From JAHZKN01 sp965250205 (GTDB taxonomy: Bacteria; Pseudomonadota; Alphaproteobacteria; Rhizobiales; Hyphomicrobiaceae), in assembly GCA_965250205.1 (NCBI GenBank), contig CBDFNK010000014.1:1-64000 (forward strand): 64,000 nt of DNA, read 5' to 3'. The notes under the pieces were generated by a model. That model worked only from the letters and a program-made list of their open reading frames with translations, had not been told where the DNA came from and ran no database searches. This document shows positions 18,495-26,772 of this stretch, in pieces (within the stretch, counting starts at the first letter, position 1; every line of letters begins with the position of its first letter). A program made the translations under genes and the position numbers.

Positions 18495-19021
18495 TGGAAA
18501 ATAAGCTTAATTGGTTTCATAAACTGGATGATGTGTCAGAGACGGCGCGTACATTTGAACGCGCAGCCACAGAGCAACAACGCCAGAGTTTAGCGGATGC
18601 ATTTGGCCTTCTCGACTGTGAGCGGTTTTCTGCCGAGTACCAATTAAAGGCGATGGCTGCGGGTCAAGTTGAGCTGGTGGGACGTTTCCAAGCAGAAGGT
18701 GCACAAGCCTGTGCCGTGACTTTGGAAGCTGTACCTTTCTTGTTGGACGAGGAGGTTGTTGTGAGATTTGCTCCTGGGCAGTCCCTGGTCGCAGAAGATC
18801 CTGATGTCGAACATGAAGCCCTGTCACTTGATGATGTCGAAGCCTATTCGGGGACGGAATTGAATGTCGGCGAAGTACTGTTTGACCATTTTGGAGCCGC
18901 GTTAGCCCCCTACCCGCGCGCACCCGGAGCGGGGCTTGAAGGATTATTTGAGTCGGATCCGGATGAAGACCAAACGACGCATCCATTCGCTGAATTGAAA
19001 AAGCTCAAAGGTAACAGCTAG
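18494..19021 (+). CDS. YceD family protein (DUF177)
   Basis: 175 residues of the DUF177/YceD family, found next to rpmF or plsX-fabH in many bacteria and linked to 23S rRNA/large-subunit maturation. The domain shows the usual LKAMAAGQVELVGRFQAEGAQAC core, where relatives carry a substrate-like beta region with a Cys, and an acidic C-terminal part (FESDPDEDQ). An in-frame upstream ATG at 18443 would overlap the previous gene, so the ATG at 18494, coupled through TGATG, is preferred. plsX follows 219 bases later. Confidence 0.85.
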   Translation: MENKLNWFHKLDDVSETARTFERAATEQQRQSLADAFGLLDCERFSAEYQLKAMAAGQVELVGRFQAEGAQACAVTLEAVPFLLDEEVVVRFAPGQSLVAEDPDVEHEALSLDDVEAYSGTELNVGEVLFDHFGAALAPYPRAPGAGLEGLFESDPDEDQTTHPFAELKKLKGNS

Positions 19022-19240
19022 GCCCTCATTGTGCGGCCAAACTGGGTGGATTTATGGATTGTCCCAGGTTTGGTGCCCGCATTTTAATTGGGGCCTGTGA
19101 GAAAGCTGTTGTGTGCTGTGGTGAACGCGCTATTTTCCGGCGGCTCAGAGGATTGTGCGATGGCCACTTAAGTGCGGACGGCTGTGGGCGCTCAGCCCGT
19201 GGGCAAGACAACAGCAGGCGACGATAGGGGGCACGCCTTT

Positions 19241-20290
19241 ATGGCATACAGACGAACGCTTGCATTGGATGCAATGGGCGGTGATTTCGGGCCTGAAGTT
19301 ATTGTGCCCGGTGCTGCGTTGTCGCTGGAACGCCACCCCGAATTGGAATTCATATTGTTTGGTGATCAAGCGCGCATTGAAGCTGTGCTTAAAGACCACC
19401 AAGCCCTGGCAGCACGCGCCACGATCATTCACACCGATAAAATCGTGGCGATGGATGCCAAACCAAGCCAGGCGTTACGACGTGGCAAGGGCACCAGCAT
19501 GTGGATGGCGCTTGACGCGGTGAAACAAGGCAAAGCGGGAGCTGCGGTTTCAGCCGGCAACACAGGCGCATTGATGGCGATGGCAAAATTTGTCTTTCGA
19601 CCCATGGCTGGCGTCGAACGCCCGGCAATTGCAGCGCTTTGGCCAACAATAAATGCTGAGTGCATTGTGTTGGATGTCGGCGCAAATATTGGCGCCAGTG
19701 TGCGCCAACTTGCTGACTTTGCCGTGCTTGGCGCAGCGATGGGCCGGGCCCTGTTCCACATTGAAAAACCAACGGTTGGTTTATTGAATGTGGGTGTGGA
19801 AGAAATCAAGGGTGATGGCGTGGTTAAAGACGCCCATGCGCTGTTGAAAGACCTCGATCTCCCACTAACCTACAACGGATTTGTCGAAGGCGATCAAATT
19901 GGTCAGGGTGTTGTCGATGTCGTCGTCGTCGAAGGTTTTGCCGGCAACATTGCACTTAAGACTGCGGAAGGAACGGCGCGCCAGATAGGAAAATACTTAA
20001 ATGATGCCATGCACCGGTCATTGGCCTCCAAATTGGGTGCTTTTCTGGCTCAAGGTGGTTTCAAGGTGCTCAAAGCCAAGATGGACCCGCGCCGTGTCAA
20101 CGGCGGCACGTTTCTTGGTCTCAACGGTATTGCTGTAAAAAGCCATGGCGGTTCAGATGCCCTTGGCTTTGCCAGTGCGGTTGACCTTGGCTATGAGATG
20201 TCGCAAAGCGGATTGCTGGAGCGCTTGGCTCAGGACCTCGATACGTTTCACCAAAACCTTTCAACCGAAGAGCCTGCTGGGAGCGGCTAG
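19241..20290 (+). CDS. plsX: PlsX, phosphate acyltransferase
   Basis: Converts acyl-ACP to acyl-phosphate, the first step of phospholipid synthesis through PlsY. The 349-residue protein starts with the family motif LALDAMGGDFGPE and continues with KGTSMWMALDAVKQGKAGAA-type sequence and AGNTGALMA, then GFVEGDQIGQGVVDVVVVEGF. The ATG at 19241, 10 bases after AGGGGG, is chosen over the in-frame ATG at 19172. It forms the classic lipid cluster yceD-plsX-fabH on the plus strand. Confidence 0.95.
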   Translation: MAYRRTLALDAMGGDFGPEVIVPGAALSLERHPELEFILFGDQARIEAVLKDHQALAARATIIHTDKIVAMDAKPSQALRRGKGTSMWMALDAVKQGKAGAAVSAGNTGALMAMAKFVFRPMAGVERPAIAALWPTINAECIVLDVGANIGASVRQLADFAVLGAAMGRALFHIEKPTVGLLNVGVEEIKGDGVVKDAHALLKDLDLPLTYNGFVEGDQIGQGVVDVVVVEGFAGNIALKTAEGTARQIGKYLNDAMHRSLASKLGAFLAQGGFKVLKAKMDPRRVNGGTFLGLNGIAVKSHGGSDALGFASAVDLGYEMSQSGLLERLAQDLDTFHQNLSTEEPAGSG

Positions 20291-20427
20291 CGCCAAGTCG
20301 CCCGGCACGCGGCCAAATCCCGGTGTCAGTGCCATTTGGGCACATTCATTTTATCGTCTTGGAACGTGCTCATTACGGTGCCATCTGCTAGAGCAATAGG
20401 ATTAATCAAAGGAAGGACACTAGGCCG

Positions 20428-21405
20428 GTGGTCATTAATCGTTCGGTCATTCGTGGAGTTGGCGGCTATCTACCTAAAAAGGTGATGACCAACCAAGACC
20501 TCGCCAAAATTGTTGATACGACGGATGAATGGATCGTGGAACGATCAGGCATTCGCCAGCGCCATATTGCAGCTGATGGTGAGATGACATCAGACCTCGC
20601 GATTGCGGCTGCCCACCAAGCGCTGGTACGTGCCAAGATTGATCCTGTTGATGTTGATCTGGTGATTTGTGCAACAGCCACCCCAGACCGCACTTTTCCG
20701 GCAACGGCTGTGCGTGTGCAAGCCGGCCTTGGGGTCACTAAAGGTGCCGCATTTGACATTCAAGCTGTGTGCTCTGGCTTTGTCTATGCGATGACAACCG
20801 CCGACAACTTTTTAAAAACGGGCCAATTCCGGCGCGCCGTTGTGATTGGTGCAGAAACGTTTTCGCGCATTCTTGATTGGCAAGACCGTTCAACGTGCGT
20901 GTTGTTTGGCGATGGTGCAGGTGCTGTTGTGTTGGAGGCGGAGCCGCAACATGGCGAACGGGAAGATCGCGGGATCTTAGCTACCCGTATTCGTTCAGAT
21001 GGCCGTTATGAAGATTTGCTCTATGTCGATGGCGGGCCAAGTTCAACCAAAACGGTCGGGCATTTGCGCATGAATGGACGCGAAGTTTTTCGTCACGCCG
21101 TACAGAAAATTTCCGGTGTCATTGAGGAGACCCTGGTGGCTACGGGATTTGCGGTTGATGAAATCGACCTGTTTGTGCCCCACCAGGCCAACGAGCGAAT
21201 CCTAAACGGCATCGCCAAAAAGCTCGGCGTCGCACCTGAGAAAATCATCATGACGCTTGCCAATCACGGCAACACATCAGCCGCCTCGATTCCTCTGGCG
21301 CTCAATTACGCGTTTGAGGAACATCTGGTCAAGGAGGGTAACCTGGTGCTGATGGAAGCGATGGGTGGTGGCTTCACCTGGGGTGCGGTTCTGGCCCGTT
21401 GGTAG
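20428..21405 (+). CDS. fabH: FabH, 3-oxoacyl-ACP synthase III
   Basis: Starts fatty acid synthesis by condensing acetyl-CoA with malonyl-ACP. The 325-residue protein shows the full Cys-His-Asn catalytic set: Cys115 in QAVCSGF, His252 in VPHQAN and Asn282 in HGNTSAAS. The GTG at 20428 is used as start with AAGGAAGGAC upstream; no better ATG is in frame nearby. It lies 137 bases after plsX and is followed by ihfA, the standard order in this group. Confidence 0.96.
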   Translation: MVINRSVIRGVGGYLPKKVMTNQDLAKIVDTTDEWIVERSGIRQRHIAADGEMTSDLAIAAAHQALVRAKIDPVDVDLVICATATPDRTFPATAVRVQAGLGVTKGAAFDIQAVCSGFVYAMTTADNFLKTGQFRRAVVIGAETFSRILDWQDRSTCVLFGDGAGAVVLEAEPQHGEREDRGILATRIRSDGRYEDLLYVDGGPSSTKTVGHLRMNGREVFRHAVQKISGVIEETLVATGFAVDEIDLFVPHQANERILNGIAKKLGVAPEKIIMTLANHGNTSAASIPLALNYAFEEHLVKEGNLVLMEAMGGGFTWGAVLARW

Positions 21406-21590
21406 TGCTCTTCACACCCATTCCGCCGTTCAGTTTATTGCGTTGCAGCACGAAATTTCGGGAATCATTTGCGGCCGCCACAAATTATTCGTTACTTTTC
21501 AGATGGTTGTGGACGATCTTTGATTGACCTCGCTGGCGCTCACAGTTAGCATTACCTAAAATATTGGACTGGTTTGGGGAGGCGACAGAG

Positions 21591-21911
21591 ATGCACGGCA
21601 AAACTCTGACACGCGCGGATTTGGCGGAAGCAGTTGTTCGCAAGATTGGCCTGCCACGCAATGAATCTCAAGAACTTGTAGAGCTTGTTCTGGGCGAAAT
21701 ATCCGCCAGTTTGGCGCGCGGCGAGCCGGTTAAACTCTCGTCGTTTGGCTCCTTTGGCATTCGCCAGAAGGGCGAACGGGTGGGTCGTAATCCTAAGACC
21801 GGTAAAGAAGTGCCGATCACGCCGCGCAAGGTGTTGGTGTTTCGGCCAAGCAACATCATGAAAGAACGCATTAATGCGGGTCTGCCGACAACGGCAAAGG
21901 CCGCCGAGTAA
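21591..21911 (+). CDS. ihfA: Integration host factor subunit alpha
   Basis: 106-residue DNA-bending protein of the HU/IHF family that acts with IhfB in recombination, transcription and phage-like packaging. It starts KTLTRADLAEAVVRKIGLP and contains the beta-arm with GRNPKTGKEVPITPRKVLVFRPS, including the Pro that intercalates DNA. The ATG at 21591 has GGGGAGG eight bases upstream, so the in-frame ATG at 21564 is rejected. It follows fabH, as in other alphaproteobacteria. Confidence 0.95.
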   Translation: MHGKTLTRADLAEAVVRKIGLPRNESQELVELVLGEISASLARGEPVKLSSFGSFGIRQKGERVGRNPKTGKEVPITPRKVLVFRPSNIMKERINAGLPTTAKAAE

Positions 21912-22488
21912 ATTCTTATTGCATGATCTGAATAGGCATTTGCATAACGGGACCACGTAGCCTCTTGTTGAGGGGTTATGGCGTGTCTACTTGTTTGCAT
22001 TTCAATTGGCGCGTGCGCATCTGAAATAAAAAACATTACTTTTACTAAAGACGTTGGCCTCTTTTCGCGCTATTCTATCGATGTTGCACGTGGGCTGTGT
22101 CGCATGCGGGTCTTGCACGTTAAGGCAGGGCAAGCGGGGTTAAATAGAAACCGTGTTTTTGCGTTGTTGTGGGTTTGAAAGGATAGTTTGGGAAGGTTTT
22201 GACACATTTGAGTGACTGTTTTTGACGATCGCGTCTCTAGCAATCCCCAAGTAGCCTATTTTTTTGGCTTGTCATTGCGCTCAATATTTTACAACCCAAC
22301 GGTAAAGGCATCGGCTCCGTTTTACTCCGTCAATCTGAACGTGTGACTGTCGTCGCGCGCGGCATCCATATCGCTCAGCGCTATGGTGCGTTCACGTGTG
22401 GTCTCCCGGGCGCTGGCTGGCGCTTGCCAGGATCAGTTGACGATCGAACGTTGTCCAAGGGAATGGGCACAACGAGGCTGGAGCGGAT
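21912..22488. other. Long intergenic region between ihfA and merR-like gene
   Basis: About 577 bp with no supported gene. A short open frame at 21978-22178 has no ribosome binding site and no recognisable features. The sequence is AT-richer than its flanks around 22020-22060 and 22200-22280. I see no tRNA, terminator or repeat; it may be the long leader or promoter region of the regulator downstream. Confidence 0.4.
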
Positions 22489-23049
22489 ATGGATAAAGCG
22501 CACGATGCTTTTCGCACGATTAGTGAAGTCGCTACCGAGCTTGGCGTGCCAAAGCATGTGCTGCGTTTCTGGGAAGCCAAGTTCCCCCAAATTAAGCCGA
22601 TGAAGCGCGGCGGTGGTCGACGGTATTACCGCCCCGAAGATTTGCAGCTGCTTGGTGGCATACGCGGCCTCTTGCATGCAGATGGATATACGATCAAAGG
22701 CGTGCAAAAGATTTTGCGCGAGCAGGGTGTAGAAGCGGTCAAGCGCGCAGGTGACAGCTCAAAGGATAATCCAAGTGGGCGAACCGGTGCCTCTAAAACG
22801 CCGCCATCCCGGACAAAATCACGTGGCAAGCGCACCCGTTTTGCAGGAGAAGAGAAGGATATTGAGACAGCGAGCAGGATTGTTGCCGCACTTGAAAAAG
22901 CGCGCGCCAACAAACGTGAAAGCATTGCGCAGATTGACGATCTGATCCAAGAATTGGAAGCTTGTCGGGCGTTGCTGGTTGGTGAGCAGGCATCTCCTGC
23001 ACGCAAATCTACATCGACGCGCAAATCGAGTTCAGTACGTTCAGCATAA
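22489..23049 (+). CDS. MerR-family transcriptional regulator
   Basis: 186 residues. The N-terminal winged helix-turn-helix starts FRTISEVATELGVPKHVLRF and is followed by the wing GGGRRYYRPEDL and the second HTH around GYTIKGVQKIL. The C-terminal half is a Lys/Arg-rich linker and a predicted coiled coil (ETASRIVAALEKARANKRE), then a Ser/Thr/Arg tail. No effector or metal-binding Cys is seen. Position after ihfA is conserved in this order, where it is annotated only as a MerR regulator; target genes are unknown. Confidence 0.9.
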   Translation: MDKAHDAFRTISEVATELGVPKHVLRFWEAKFPQIKPMKRGGGRRYYRPEDLQLLGGIRGLLHADGYTIKGVQKILREQGVEAVKRAGDSSKDNPSGRTGASKTPPSRTKSRGKRTRFAGEEKDIETASRIVAALEKARANKRESIAQIDDLIQELEACRALLVGEQASPARKSTSTRKSSSVRSA

Positions 23050-23116
23050 TGCGCCTTACCTGTTCATTTTCCGGTCCCTGATGTGCGAAAAAATATCAGA
23101 TGCGACGGCTAACGTT

Positions 23117-23860
23117 ATGGCCACGCAAATTTGGTTTGTCGATGTTGCGGCGTGCTGCAATGTCGTGCGGGTGTGGGAGCAAAACGTACAAGCTTTGGAC
23201 GCCCAGACGAAGGCCCGATTGGCCCGCATAAAAAGTGAAGATGAGCGCATGACCCGCACCATTGTGCATTGCGCGTTGCGTGTGTTGATCGAGGGTATCA
23301 AAGGGCCGGGATGGCGCGGCTCTCCCTTGGTCTATTCAGAAAAGGGCCGCCCATCCCTACCAGGGTTGGGAATGTCTCTCTCCTTGAGCCACACGCAGAT
23401 GACCGGTTCGGGCCCCGGTCAGGGGGCGGGTCTGATTGCGTTATCTTCGGGAGGCGAAGTTGGTGTCGACATCGAGGCGCGTGATCGGCACATCAAAATG
23501 CAGCCAGAGCGACAACAAGCTATCATCGCTGCCGCGGCAGCGTTTTCTGGTGTCAGCAAGGCTGAAGCGGAACAGATGACATTTATTTCTGCCTGGGTCC
23601 GTCTGGAAGCCTATGCCAAAGCGACCGGTCTTGGCATGGCGCCGCTGCTAACCCAGGCGATGGCTCGCGTTCGCGATCCTGACTCTGACCAATGTGCGCT
23701 CAAAGCTCTGGATCAAACTAACGAGCTTGCGATTTTAAGCCTTGAGGTTGATCCCAATTATGTCGCAGCCGTGGCGGTTGGAGAGCCGAGCGCGCTGCCC
23801 AACGTCTGTCGGTTTCCGACGAATGCGCGGGAATTAGAGCGCCTGCTTGGTCAGCGTTAA
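23117..23860 (+). CDS. 4'-phosphopantetheinyl transferase superfamily protein
   Basis: About 247 residues, resembling Sfp-type enzymes that move phosphopantetheine from CoA to carrier proteins. Family blocks are visible: GRPSLPG and SLSHT in the middle, VGVDIEARD as the metal-binding motif, and WVRLEAYAKATGLG as the equivalent of the WxxKEA motif, with Arg-Leu-Glu in place of Lys-Glu. The last substitution keeps the essential Glu. Start is uncertain: ATG 23117 gives a protein starting at the domain, while ATG 23081 is also in frame; neither has a strong ribosome binding site. The target carrier is unknown. Confidence 0.75.
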   Translation: MATQIWFVDVAACCNVVRVWEQNVQALDAQTKARLARIKSEDERMTRTIVHCALRVLIEGIKGPGWRGSPLVYSEKGRPSLPGLGMSLSLSHTQMTGSGPGQGAGLIALSSGGEVGVDIEARDRHIKMQPERQQAIIAAAAAFSGVSKAEAEQMTFISAWVRLEAYAKATGLGMAPLLTQAMARVRDPDSDQCALKALDQTNELAILSLEVDPNYVAAVAVGEPSALPNVCRFPTNARELERLLGQR

Positions 23861-23930
23861 GGCAGCACCAGCAATAGCAGTTGTTAAACCGTTGACCTTG
23901 GCGCAGCGGGAGGGCAAAAGAAGCCTTGAT

Positions 23931-24008
23931 CGGAGCGTAGCGCAGTCTGGTTAGCGCACCAGTCTGGGGGACTGGGGGTCGGAGGTTCAAATCCTCTCGC
24001 TCCGACCA
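23931..24008 (+). tRNA. tRNA-Pro (anticodon GGG)
   Basis: A full cloverleaf can be drawn. The acceptor arms CGGAGCG and CGCTCCG pair, the D-stem is GCGC/GCGC, and the anticodon stem CCAGT/ACTGG closes the loop CTGGGGG with anticodon GGG. The T arm contains GGTTCAAATCC. The CCA end is encoded. Such genes often serve as integration sites, and a decayed foreign-looking region starts directly after its 3' end. Confidence 0.96.
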
Positions 24009-24123
24009 TTTATTTCAACCACTTACGCCCTTTCCTGCACTTCCTGCAAAGCCCTTAGGTAGCATTTAGGTAGCAATCTAGGCATCAATCTCAAGATTTT
24101 TCCACCTAATTTTTCAACTTTTC
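24009..24123. other. Scar sequence directly after tRNA-Pro
   Basis: No gene. A TTAGGTAGCA decamer occurs twice, at 24055-24064 and 24066-24075, which resembles arm-type binding sites left by a tRNA-targeting integrase. No integrase gene or second copy of the tRNA 3' end is present in this window, so the element boundaries cannot be drawn. Confidence 0.4.
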
Positions 24124-24285
24124 GGAACCAATCCGGAATTGATCGCAGCACGTGCCCGCCTTAGGGGCACCGACGAAAACGTCACCCAAGCGCGCTCCGG
24201 CTATCAGCCATCCATTTCAGGCACGGCGGACTACGCACTCAACACAACGCGAACTCAAACCACTTTACGCAAACGCTTGGGGTAA
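24124..24285 (+). pseudogene. TolC-family outer-membrane channel, N-terminal fragment
   Basis: A frame of about 54 codons with no start reads NPELIAARARLRGTDENV, then ARSGYQPSISGTADY and stops at 24283-24285. This matches the start of mature TolC-family outer-membrane factors, where a conserved NPEL begins the first coiled-coil helix and SGYxPxIS leads into a beta strand. The 5' end (signal peptide) and the rest of the roughly 450-residue protein are missing. I read this as the relic of a type I secretion outer-membrane channel, next to a toxin-acyltransferase gene. Homology is judged by eye only. Confidence 0.72.
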
Positions 24286-24477
24286 TTCCCAACGCCAAAT
24301 GATGTGACACAGCAATCGTCCGTCTGCAACCCATTTGCAGCGCGCGGGCACATTACGTGTCGAGCTTGCTGCGCCCAGGCTTCAGTCTGGGAAACACCTT
24401 CTCCAATTCAGTGGAGGTTTAGCGATCGACCAAGAGGTATTGAGGCAAAAGGAGAAGCACCTTCGACATCTTTCCAG

Positions 24478-24505
24478 TTGACAGTCCGTCCACGCCGCAT
24501 AATGT
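24478..24505 (+). promoter_or_regulatory. Sigma70-type promoter for the acyltransferase gene
   Basis: TTGACA (24478-24483) is a perfect -35 box. After a 16-base spacer comes TAATGT (24500-24505) as -10. Transcription would start around 24512, about 80 bases before the ATG. Confidence 0.6.
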
Positions 24506-24594
24506 ACCGGCCATCTGGCGGACCTGAGATCGCCGCGTCACGCGCATCGATACTTTAGTGCATCGATTTATTCAGAATTGTAGGAGAGTTTATT

Positions 24595-25284
24595 ATGTTT
24601 GGTTCACGGAAAAAAGCCGACCCGGTGGCAAACGGTGCCAATGGCAAGGGCGAAACACTGAACGTTCAGCCGATTGCGGACCCCACACCGCAAGCCCCCA
24701 CTTCTGCCCAAAACGCAGGCGAAACCAGCACCAAGCTTGATCCTGAAATGCTGGAAAAAATTGCTGCCGTGCGTACCAAGCTGCATGAAACCTTTGGCAA
24801 AGTGGCGCTCGCCATGATGATGGTGCCGCGCTACCGCAGCCTGTCAATCTCCGATCTCGGGCACCTGATCCTCGATCCCCTCATGCGCGACCGCGTGGCC
24901 ATCGCGACATCCGGAAAAGAGGGCGATCCCCAGGAAGGCGCGCTGTCCGGCATCGCCATTTGGGCCAGCGTTTCAGAAGAGGTCGACGCCAAAATTCGCG
25001 AACAGATTAAAGCCGGCATCTTTCCGGTACGCCTAAAAGCAGAGGACTGGAACAGCGGCAAGATCAACTGGCTGCTGGATGTGATTGCGCCCAATCAACG
25101 CCTGACAACGGCGGTGATCGCCAATTTCCGTCAGGTCTTACCAAAGGTGAGCGAAGTAAAGGGTGTGAAGGAAGGCGATATGCGCATCCACCCCATCGTG
25201 ACGCGTTTGGTTGATCCAGACGCGCTGAAAAAAATGGGTGCCACGCCGATCACCAAAGGTGCTGACCAAACCACGGTGGTCTAA
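24595..25284 (+). CDS. HlyC/RtxC-type toxin-activating lysine acyltransferase
   Basis: 229 residues. By eye it aligns with HlyC-family enzymes, which use acyl-ACP to acylate lysines of RTX proteins. KVALAMMMVPRYR corresponds to the HlyC active-site region, AIWASVSEEV to its SWANLS segment, AEDWNSGKINWLLDVIAP to AEDWTSG...WFIDWIAP, and PKVSEVKG to the later KVSEF. Asp162 matches catalytic Asp92 of HlyC. Tyr80 stands where HlyC has catalytic His23. About 50 poorly conserved, Pro/Ala-rich residues precede the domain. It has AGGAG nine bases before the ATG and its own promoter. No RTX substrate gene is in the window; a TolC fragment lies upstream. It may act on a distant substrate. Confidence 0.8.
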   Translation: MFGSRKKADPVANGANGKGETLNVQPIADPTPQAPTSAQNAGETSTKLDPEMLEKIAAVRTKLHETFGKVALAMMMVPRYRSLSISDLGHLILDPLMRDRVAIATSGKEGDPQEGALSGIAIWASVSEEVDAKIREQIKAGIFPVRLKAEDWNSGKINWLLDVIAPNQRLTTAVIANFRQVLPKVSEVKGVKEGDMRIHPIVTRLVDPDALKKMGATPITKGADQTTVV

Positions 25285-25424
25285 GCGCAATTCTTTCTCG
25301 CATTGATTGAAGGACTTATTCCGCGTGCCAATAGCGGCGTAATGTTTGTGTCAGATCAGAGCAAAATAGGGGGCTAGGGGCGCACTTCGGATTGATTGTC
25401 TGCGCACAAACTGTTTAGGCTCAC

Positions 25425-25503
25425 CCAACACTTATGGTACCAACACGTGCCTCTAGTTGTGTTGGTCATTATTTTTGCCAACACTTCCTATAAGTCGTGT
25501 TGG
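25425..25503. repeat. Array of five CCAACAC heptamers in both orientations
   Basis: CCAACAC occurs at 25425-25431, 25440-25446 and 25478-25484, and its complement GTGTTGG at 25459-25465 and 25497-25503. The last four copies form two successive inverted pairs with 12-base spacers. The region is AT-rich. It looks like an operator or a double hairpin; no gene is attached with certainty. Confidence 0.75.
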
Positions 25504-25574
25504 GCGAACTTTTTAAATCATATTTGGTGCCGGACAGTGGCTGAGCCACAAAGAAGCCGGTCGCACAAAAGGGA

Positions 25575-26159
25575 TTGTGGGGAAATAATTTAAGCGTGTC
25601 GCATTCAAGCGTGAGCAATCCAGACAATGAGAGCGTGGGTGGTGGGGGTAGAATATGCCTGCTGCTTTCATGTGCTGTGGGTCACCTGGGTGTTTGGAAG
25701 ATCTTTTTCACGTTTGTCCTTGCAAGCATGCTTTCTCTCACCGTTTCAGCCACCGACGTCAACAAACAAAATGTTCTAAGTGTGTCTGTTGATTGGTCAT
25801 ATTCCTCAATTTTCAAGTCCGCTTCTGGCTCCAAAAGTGCGCAGTCCAAGCTCATACGAGAGCTAAAAAGGAAATTGAGTGAGTCCAATCGCAATATAAG
25901 GCTGGCTGACAAGGCGTTCGACGCCGACCCTTTGCGCCAAACCCTTAAGGCACGCAAGGCCGAAGCCATCATCCCCGCCAAACAGAACCGGATCAGCCAT
26001 ATCCCGCACGATGAGACGGACTACAAATGGCGACACCTGATCGAAAACTATTTCAGTAAGATCAAGGAGTTTCCAGGCGTGAATACGCGATACGACAAAA
26101 CTGTTTCAAGCTATCAAGCAACTTGGAATATCGCGGCCACCATCATCGCTCTGCGCTAA
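25575..26159 (+). pseudogene. Chimeric frame ending in an IS5-type transposase remnant
   Basis: The last 85 codons (from about 25902) match the C-terminal catalytic part of IS5-type DDE transposases: LADKAFDADPLRQTLKAR, AIIPAKQNR, and RHLIENYFSKIKEF with the catalytic Glu, then TRYDKT. The N-terminal two thirds of the transposase are missing. Upstream in the same frame are about 109 unrelated residues with a hydrophobic stretch (IFFTFVLASMLSLTVSAT) that looks like a signal peptide. I therefore read the open frame as an accidental join between an unknown small protein gene and a transposase tail left by deletion. Codon use and AT content upstream differ from nearby genes. Confidence 0.75.
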
Positions 26160-26172
26160 TTGTCCACAGGAC

Positions 26173-26631
26173 CTAGGCCGCAGTCACCAAGGCCTTTGCA
26201 TCGGCGCGAATGCGATCAATCATTGAGGCTAGGCCATTTGAACGTTGCGGCGTTAAATGTCCAGCCAACCCTAGGCTTGCCAAATTGTCTTGCGCATTCA
26301 TAGCAAGAATTTCGTCTGCCGTTTTTTCTTGATAGAGCGCAAACAGGATCGCGATCAGGCCTTGCACAATGGCAGCATCGCTGGCGCCCAGGAAGTGGAA
26401 AGTTCGTGGCGCATCCGCCGTGCCATCCTCGGTTGGCCCTGAGCTTGGTCTTGAAATCAGCCAGACCTGGCTGACACATCCCGGCACCTTGACAACATCG
26501 GTTCTCAACGCAGGATCAAGTTCTGGTAAATCACGGCCAAGCTCGATGATATAGCGATAGCGGTCTTCCCAATCGTCCAGGATTTCAAAGTCGTCGTTGA
26601 TCTGTTTCCAAGTCGCCAATGCGATCCTCAC
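26173..26631 (-). CDS. sufE: SufE family sulfur-transfer protein
   Basis: 152-residue partner of the SufS cysteine desulfurase. It accepts persulfide sulfur for iron-sulfur cluster assembly. It contains the family start LATWKQINDDFEILDDWEDR and the active-site loop with Cys52 in VPGCVSQVWL. The start is GTG at 26631; the ORF has no better ATG. Part of the middle (RPSSGPTEDGTADAPRT) is an insertion-like loop. A small membrane protein gene lies upstream on the same strand. Confidence 0.92.
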   Translation of the reverse strand: MRIALATWKQINDDFEILDDWEDRYRYIIELGRDLPELDPALRTDVVKVPGCVSQVWLISRPSSGPTEDGTADAPRTFHFLGASDAAIVQGLIAILFALYQEKTADEILAMNAQDNLASLGLAGHLTPQRSNGLASMIDRIRADAKALVTAA

Positions 26632-26772
26632 TCATGCTCAATGAAATCGAAACGTGCGCTGTCCCAACTAACACATAGGGGGATCGAGGCGCGCGCGACA
26701 AGGCCTTGAAAAGAAAAAAGCGCCCTCTTTTCAAAGGGCGTTGACAAAGTCTTGCGGAGAATTGGGAGTTGG

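Noticed and set aside
21978..22178. 66-codon open frame after ihfA
   Set aside because: No ribosome binding site and no domain; composition resembles random intergenic sequence despite a Cys-containing hydrophobic start.
24304..24558. 84-codon open frame between the TolC fragment and the acyltransferase gene
   Set aside because: No ribosome binding site; it overlaps the predicted promoter and has no recognised domain. It may hold further relics that cannot be identified by eye.
25425..25503. CRISPR-like array
   Set aside because: Units are only 7 bp, in both orientations, with unequal spacers for the direct copies; no cas genes.
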